Below, in pieces: positions 6,042 to 10,293 of a stretch of 10,293 nt of DNA (positions within the stretch are counted from its first letter, which is position 1; every line of letters starts with the position of its first letter). Below the pieces are notes generated by a model, which was not told the origin of the DNA, searched no databases, and was given only the letters and a program-made list of their open reading frames with translations. The translations under genes were made by a program, and so were the position numbers. Source of the stretch: JBBRMQ01 sp038230775 (GTDB taxonomy: Bacteria > Acidobacteriota > Thermoanaerobaculia > Gp7-AA8); assembly GCA_038230775.1 (NCBI GenBank), contig JBBRMQ010000155.1, forward strand, positions 1-10,293, read 5' to 3'.

Positions 6042-7647
6042 ACTTCCGCTTTTTGTTCTTGATCGGCGGCTTGCCGGTCGCGATTCGCAGGTTGACGGCC
6101 TTGCCGCGAAATCTTGCTCGTCCGACTTTGGCCACCACGTGTTCCGCGGCGCTGGCAGGCACGCTGACGTAGGTCATGTCATCGAGAATCTCGATGGGAC
6201 CGATGTCGGTGCCGCGCAGTCCGGCCTCGTTGGCGATCGATCCGACGACGTCGCTGGGACGGATGCCATCGCGTTTGCCGAGGGACATCTGCAGCCGCAC
6301 GGATGATTCGCGCGGTTCGTCGTCCGCCTTCGCCGATGCAGTCGGTGCAGCCGCCGCGGCCGGTCGCGCGCCGCTTGCCAGCCGCGCCGCCGCGGCCGCG
6401 ATCTCCGCCATGTCGTGCGGACCTTCGTCCGCCATCTCTTCGACCAGTTGCACGTAGAGATCGAGATCACCCAGCGCGGCGTTCTCGCGGATCGTGTCCT
6501 TGAGCGCCGCGATGCGCTTCATCGCAACGTCGGCCTGCGTCGGCATGCGCATCGGTTTCATCGGGCTGCCGGTGAAGCGTTCGATCTCGCGCATCATGCG
6601 GCGCTCGCGCGGCGTCATGAAGAGCGTGGCCACGCCGCTGCGGCCGGCGCGGCCGGTGCGCCCGATGCGGTGCACGTAGGCCTCGACGTCGTACGGAATG
6701 TCGTAGTTGATGACGTGCGTGATCTGCTCCACGTCGAGACCGCGTGCAGCGACGTCAGTCGCCACCACGAGCTCGATCTTTCCGCTGCGCAGGCGCTTGA
6801 TCACGCTCTCGCGCTCGCGCTGATTCATGTCGCCGTGCATGGCCTCGGCCGCGTAGCCGCGTCCGACGAGGCGTTCGGCCAGTTCGGCGGCGCCGTTCTT
6901 CGTGCGGCGGAAGATCAGCACCGCGTCGTTTTCCTCGACATCGAGAAGCGTGATCAGCGCATCGAGCTTCTGCGCTTCGGAGACATTCAGGAATCGCTGC
7001 TCGATCGCGGGGGCGTTGACGGCCTTGTGCTCGATCTCGACGCGCGCGGCATCGGCGAGATGGCGATTGGCGATGCGCACGATCTCGGGAGGCATCGTCG
7101 CGGAGAAAAGCGCCACCTGCCGTTTCGGCGGCGCGCCATTGAGGATGCGCTCGACGTCGTCGATGAAGCCCATCTTCAGCATCTCGTCCGCTTCGTCGAG
7201 GACGATCACCTTCAACTTGTCGAGCTTGAGCGTCTTGCGGTCGAGGTGATCGATCAAACGGCCGGGTGTTCCCACCACGATCTGCACGCCCTGCTGCAGG
7301 CGTTTCAACTGATGCACGATCGGCGCGCCGCCGTACACCGGCAGCACGCTGATTCCCGGCATCGTCTGCGCGTAGGAGTGAATGGCGTCGGCTACCTGCA
7401 TCGCCAGCTCGCGCGTCGGAGTCAGGATCAACGCCTGCGTTTCGTGTTTCTTCGGATCGATCTTCTGCAGGATCGGCAGAGCGAACGCCGCGGTCTTGCC
7501 GGTTCCGGTCTGCGCCTGGCCGACCACGTCGCGGCCCTGCAGCAGGAGCGGGATCGTTCGCTCCTGGATCGGAGTCGGCGCTTCGTAGCCCAGAAGAGTG
7601 AGAGCGCGCACGAGCGGCTCGTTGATGCCCAGCGATGAAAAACTCAT
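6037..7647 (-). CDS. deaD: DEAD-box RNA helicase, DeaD/CsdA type, with DbpA-like RNA-binding domain
   Basis: A 536-aa cytosolic ATP-dependent RNA helicase that unwinds structured RNA in ribosome assembly, cold adaptation and mRNA decay. Helicase motifs are all present: Q motif TPIQE (25-29), I AQTGTGKT (45-52), Ia PTREL (77-81), GG (106-107), Ib TPGR (127-130), II DEAD (151-154), III SAT (182-184), IV LIFRRT (244-249), V ATDVAARGLDV (296-306) and VI HRIGRTGR (326-333). A helical segment (370-425) and an Ala-rich linker lead to a DbpA/CsdA RNA-binding domain (about 449-523), then a basic tail (KNKKRK). The DeaD name rests on the long linker and domain; other names for the same family would be CsdA or CshA. 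The TAG stop lies in the ACTAGT edge of the palindromic element. The ATG at 7647 has no clear Shine-Dalgarno and is divergent from the DUF4331 gene. Confidence 0.92.
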   Translation of the reverse strand: MSFSSLGINEPLVRALTLLGYEAPTPIQERTIPLLLQGRDVVGQAQTGTGKTAAFALPILQKIDPKKHETQALILTPTRELAMQVADAIHSYAQTMPGISVLPVYGGAPIVHQLKRLQQGVQIVVGTPGRLIDHLDRKTLKLDKLKVIVLDEADEMLKMGFIDDVERILNGAPPKRQVALFSATMPPEIVRIANRHLADAARVEIEHKAVNAPAIEQRFLNVSEAQKLDALITLLDVEENDAVLIFRRTKNGAAELAERLVGRGYAAEAMHGDMNQRERESVIKRLRSGKIELVVATDVAARGLDVEQITHVINYDIPYDVEAYVHRIGRTGRAGRSGVATLFMTPRERRMMREIERFTGSPMKPMRMPTQADVAMKRIAALKDTIRENAALGDLDLYVQLVEEMADEGPHDMAEIAAAAARLASGARPAAAAAPTASAKADDEPRESSVRLQMSLGKRDGIRPSDVVGSIANEAGLRGTDIGPIEILDDMTYVSVPASAAEHVVAKVGRARFRGKAVNLRIATGKPPIKNKKRKY

Positions 7648-7657
7648 AGCGCCATGC

Positions 7658-7687
7658 TGTCAGTGTTTCCTGACAAAGGTCAAAGGT
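7658..7687. promoter_or_regulatory. Operator-like palindrome and tandem heptamer in the deaD/DUF4331 divergent region
   Basis: TGTCAG at 7658-7663 and CTGACA at 7670-7675 form a perfect 6-bp inverted repeat with a 6-base spacer. A perfect head-to-tail 7-bp repeat, CAAAGGT twice (7674-7680 and 7681-7687), overlaps its right half by two bases. The site lies 11 bp upstream of the deaD ATG and 53 bp upstream of the DUF4331 ATG, so a bound regulator could act on both. No known regulator is assigned. A hairpin in the DUF4331 leader RNA is another reading. Confidence 0.4.
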
Positions 7688-7718
7688 TTGTGGTCCTCAC
7701 TCTGCAACCCGCAGGTTC

Positions 7719-7723
7719 AGGAG
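7719..7723 (+). promoter_or_regulatory. Ribosome binding site that fixes the DUF4331 gene start
   Basis: AGGAG, then five bases, then ATG at 7729. This picks the ATG that begins a clean signal peptide over an in-frame ATG at 7654 that would put 25 residues in front of it. Confidence 0.8.
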
Positions 7724-7728
7724 AAATC

Positions 7729-9114
7729 ATGAAACGAATTCCCTTTCTATTGATTGCCATGGGGTTGCTCGCGGTCCCGGCAATGGCTTCATCCCATCGT
7801 GAGGCGCCGGCGATCATCTTCGAATCGTCGATGGACAATACCGACCTGTATGCGTTCCGTAGTCCGGACGCGCCGGATACGGTCACAGTCGTGGCCAACT
7901 ACTTTCCGCTCGAGGTCGCTGCCAACGGACCGAACTTCTATCGGTTCAACGACAATGCGTCGTACGAAATCCACGTCGACAACACTGGCGGCGCCAAAGC
8001 GTCCATTACCTACCAGTTCCTGTTCCGTACCGACCTGCGCGATCCCGGCTCGTTCGGCTACAACGGCGGACCGGTGATGTCGCTCGATTCGCCAAACCTG
8101 AACGAGCGTCAGTTCTACACCGTCAATCGCATCGAAAACGGGAAGACCACCACCCTCGGCACGTTCCAGGTTGCGCCCGCGAACATCGGTCCGAAATCGA
8201 CGCCGGATTACGCGTCGCTCGCCAACGCGGCGATCGGCTCGCTGCCCGGTGGCGGCCGCGTATTTGCCGGCCCGCGCGACGATCCGTTCTTCGTCGACAT
8301 CGGCGCGATCTCCGATCTGCTCACCCTTCGTCCGCTCGCTTCCGCGCACAAGGTGCCGCCCGTTCAGGGCAACATGACCGGCGTCGATAACCTCGCCGGC
8401 TTCAACGTTCATGCGATCGTGATCCAGATTCCGATCACGCAGTTGACGACGAACGGCAAGATGCCGATGGCGCCCACAGACACGAACGCCGTCCTCGGTT
8501 TCTGGGCCAGCTGCAGCAAGGGCACCATGATGACCGAAAACAACAAGATGATGCTCCGCGACGCGAAGCAGATCTCCCGTCTCGGAATGCCTCTGGTGAA
8601 CGAAGTCATCATCTCGCGCAAGTTCAAAGACATCTTCAACGCCTCGCAGCCGAGCGGCGACGCGGCGCTGTACACCGCAAACGCGGAGTTCAGAAACCGC
8701 GTCCTCGCTCCGGAGCTGCCGATGTTGATGAACAAGCTGTACGGCATCGACGTGCCCCCTCCGCCGCGCAACGACCTCATGCAGGTGTTCTTGACCGGCG
8801 TGCCGGGGAAGAACAAACCGGCGAACGTGACGCCGGCCGAAATGCTGCGGCTCAACGTCGCGGTGCCGGTCACGCCTCCGAGCCAGATCAATCGCCTCGG
8901 CGTGATTGCCGGTGACCTCGGCGGATTCCCGAACGGCCGCCGTCTCGCGGACGATGTCGTCGACGCCGAGCTGCGTGTCGCGGCTGGGGTTCTCGTCTCC
9001 GGCTACGACAAGGCACCGAACAACATCCTCACCGACGGCGTGGATGCGAACGACCACGAGTTCCTGACGTCGTTCCCGTATCTGGCGTTGCCGAAGGCCG
9101 CATTCGATCGCTAA
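7729..9114 (+). CDS. Exported DUF4331 family protein
   Basis: A 461-aa protein of the DUF4331 family, whose biochemical role is unknown. It has a signal peptide (MKR start, hydrophobic 4-18, cut AMA|SSHREAP after residue 20). The family hallmark SSHREAP comes right after the cut, followed by DNTDLYAFRSPD, an ANYFPLE strand, NFYRFNDNASYEIHVDN and ITYQFLFRT in the first 130 residues. It closes with the family ending GVDANDHEFLTSFPYLALP. The many conserved Asp and Asn residues near the N-terminus suggest a beta-rich extracytoplasmic domain, possibly metal-binding; this is inference. Full length for the family, no breaks. The strong ribosome binding site contrasts with the leaderless look of several neighbours. 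Its stop is only 3 bp from the stop of the convergent prsW gene, with no terminator between. Confidence 0.9.
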   Translation: MKRIPFLLIAMGLLAVPAMASSHREAPAIIFESSMDNTDLYAFRSPDAPDTVTVVANYFPLEVAANGPNFYRFNDNASYEIHVDNTGGAKASITYQFLFRTDLRDPGSFGYNGGPVMSLDSPNLNERQFYTVNRIENGKTTTLGTFQVAPANIGPKSTPDYASLANAAIGSLPGGGRVFAGPRDDPFFVDIGAISDLLTLRPLASAHKVPPVQGNMTGVDNLAGFNVHAIVIQIPITQLTTNGKMPMAPTDTNAVLGFWASCSKGTMMTENNKMMLRDAKQISRLGMPLVNEVIISRKFKDIFNASQPSGDAALYTANAEFRNRVLAPELPMLMNKLYGIDVPPPPRNDLMQVFLTGVPGKNKPANVTPAEMLRLNVAVPVTPPSQINRLGVIAGDLGGFPNGRRLADDVVDAELRVAAGVLVSGYDKAPNNILTDGVDANDHEFLTSFPYLALPKAAFDR

Positions 9115-9117
9115 GAA

Positions 9118-10095
9118 TCAGTCGCGTTCCAGCATGTGCAGTTGCCAGAGGTCGTGTCGGGAGTGGTGCAGAATCGGGGCGAGCGCAAGCTCGCCCGTTT
9201 TGCCGATGCTGTCCTTTACGTAACGAAGCTCAGTAAGCTTCGCAGCGGTCTCCTCGTCGTGCTTCACGGGGAGACCGCTTTCGCGAAGCATGAGAACGCC
9301 TTTCGCGCGCAGCGAGAGCTCGGCACGCAGCCGCAGGTAGCACAGCATGTCAGCGACGACGGTTCCGTCGAAGTGGTCGCGCAGATTCTGAAGATACTGC
9401 CCGGCGGACGATTGCTCGAAGTTGCCTGACTGAATCGTCTCCAGAAGATCGGACTCCAGATCGAACCCGCTTCCCAGCCAGTTCTGCATGTACCGCTCGC
9501 CCTGGCCGAAGACGAGCGCCATGAGCGGCGGCAGAACGAGCACGATGACGATCGTCGATACCGTCGGCGAGAGCACGAAGTGGTTGAACAGAGAATGGAT
9601 GGCAAATGCGCCGAAGACTGCCGGCAGGATGAGCCAGGTCTTATCGCGCACCTTCGCTGTCATCGCCAGCATCGCGGTGGTGCCGCCATGCATCATCGCG
9701 GTCCCGAATCCGCGGACCACCCAGAGCGCCGGCTGCGGATTGTGGAGAGCGGAGAGGTAGTAGACGTTTTCGGCGAGCGCGAAACCGGTGCCGATCGCGA
9801 ACCCGCAGATCGCCGCGTCGATCAGAAATCCGATGCGCTTGACGCGGAGCAGGAAGAAGATCGGAATCGCCTTGAGGATCTCCTCCACCGCCGGACCGAC
9901 GAAGCGCCGGATGATCTTCGGATCGAGTCCAAAGGAGCGGTTGATCGCAAAGCTGAGCGCCGCCATGCAGCAGCCGACCGTGATGAGCAGCATGATCGTG
10001 CGCAGATGGACGAGTTTGAAGCTGTCGAGGTAGAGGAGGCCGACGAGAAAAAGGATTACCGGAAGAAATGCGAGAAGGATGTCGAGGGCGATCAA
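9118..10095 (-). CDS. PrsW-family intramembrane metalloprotease with C-terminal extension
   Basis: A 325-aa membrane protein. About seven membrane segments lie in residues 5-196. Motifs of the PrsW/CPBP-like protease group are intact: Glu71-Glu72 in GPAVEEILKAIP, GFALAEN (104-110), His136 in the GTAMMHG segment, and HSLFNHF with His167, Asn171 and His172. In Bacillus subtilis PrsW makes the first cut in anti-sigma factor RsiW; no sigma/anti-sigma pair is visible here, so the substrate is unknown. The last 130 residues (about 197-325) are charged and helical, a cytosolic extension of unknown role. The start is TTG at 10095: an in-frame TAA lies four codons upstream, so the frame cannot extend, and MIALDILLAFLPVILF is a normal family start. 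No Shine-Dalgarno is visible. It converges on the DUF4331 gene with a 3-bp gap. Confidence 0.87.
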   Translation of the reverse strand: MIALDILLAFLPVILFLVGLLYLDSFKLVHLRTIMLLITVGCCMAALSFAINRSFGLDPKIIRRFVGPAVEEILKAIPIFFLLRVKRIGFLIDAAICGFAIGTGFALAENVYYLSALHNPQPALWVVRGFGTAMMHGGTTAMLAMTAKVRDKTWLILPAVFGAFAIHSLFNHFVLSPTVSTIVIVLVLPPLMALVFGQGERYMQNWLGSGFDLESDLLETIQSGNFEQSSAGQYLQNLRDHFDGTVVADMLCYLRLRAELSLRAKGVLMLRESGLPVKHDEETAAKLTELRYVKDSIGKTGELALAPILHHSRHDLWQLHMLERD

Positions 10096-10103
10096 GAAAT
10101 TGA

Positions 10104-10109
10104 ATTATC
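10104..10109 (-). promoter_or_regulatory. Possible -10 box for the PrsW-family gene
   Basis: GATAAT on the minus strand (5 of 6 to TATAAT) ends eight bases before the TTG start at 10095. Transcription would begin almost at the start codon. No -35 is recognisable, and the upstream sequence soon runs into the unreliable contig end. Confidence 0.45.
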
Positions 10110-10136
10110 GCTTACGCCGCGGCGCCGGTCCTTCAC

Positions 10137-10293
10137 ATGGAGCGCCGGCGGGGGCCCCGGCGGGGCGCCCCCGGGGAGCCGGGGCCCGGGATGGGCCCCC
10201 CCGCCGGGGGGGGGGGCCCCCCCCCCCCGGCGGGGGGGTTGGGGGGGGGGGGCGGCGCGGGGGGGGGGAGGTGGGGGGGGGGGCGGGGGGGGC
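10137..10293. other. G/C-only low-complexity contig end, probable artefact
   Basis: After about 10137 the sequence is almost only G and C, with runs of up to 14 of one base and just a handful of A or T in about 155 bases. It is unlike anything else in the window and has no codon structure. Runs of G are a known failure mode of two-colour sequencing chemistry at read ends, and assemblies can end in such sequence. I would not annotate biology here. Confidence 0.85.

Noticed and set aside
6415..7638. Long plus-strand open frame opposite deaD
   Set aside because: His/Arg/Val-rich shadow of the helicase, with no motif of its own.
7789..9057. Long minus-strand open frame opposite the DUF4331 gene
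   Set aside because: Composition is that of an antisense shadow. The plus-strand product has a signal peptide and full family motifs.
7654..9114. DUF4331 gene started at 7654
   Set aside because: It would put 25 residues before a perfect signal peptide. AGGAG sits properly before the ATG at 7729.

Overview
This is a GC-rich bacterial chromosomal segment that appears to run to a contig end. It carries eight protein-coding genes packed tightly on both strands. There are no rRNA or tRNA genes, no CRISPR array, no phage genes and no transposase gene. Lineage cannot be fixed from the sequence. The GC content, GTG/TTG starts, DUF4331 and PrsW proteins and a cysteine-rich module of the type common in Myxococcota suggest a soil-type Acidobacteriota- or Myxococcota-like organism, at low confidence.

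Layout: (1) 1-288, a tandem array of about 7.5 units of 37-39 bp that reaches into the 3' end of ogt. (2) 264-1987, minus strand, an alkylation-repair operon: an Ada(N)-AraC-AlkA fusion followed, with a 4-nt GTGA overlap, by the O6-alkylguanine methyltransferase ogt. (3) 2056-2571, plus, a secreted protein with two eight-cysteine modules. (4) 2543-3235, minus, an unrecognised polytopic membrane protein whose end overlaps the previous gene by 29 bp. (5) 3260-3415, two opposed REP-like palindromic elements between divergent promoters. (6) 3451-5199, plus, the ABC-F ATPase Uup. (7) 5253-5873, plus, a small exported SH3-domain protein. (8) 5873-6041, a 169-bp near-perfect palindrome that looks like a MITE inserted exactly between two convergent stop codons. 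(9) 6037-7647, minus, a DeaD-type RNA helicase with a DbpA-like RNA-binding domain. (10) 7729-9114, plus, an exported DUF4331 protein. (11) 9118-10095, minus, a PrsW-family intramembrane metalloprotease with a long C-terminal extension. (12) From about 10137 to the end, almost pure G/C sequence, most likely a sequencing or assembly artefact.

Apart from the repair operon the genes look like independent housekeeping or envelope functions. The alkA-ogt pair divides between two proteins what E. coli Ada does in one: methyl-phosphotriester sensing and transcription control, base excision, and direct O6-methyl removal. No new multi-gene system is evident. The most interesting signals are non-coding: the two-type tandem array that supplies the stop codon of ogt, the 169-bp palindrome with a reconstructable empty site, and recurring -10-like hexamers 6-12 nt upstream of starts that lack a Shine-Dalgarno, which suggests leaderless transcripts.
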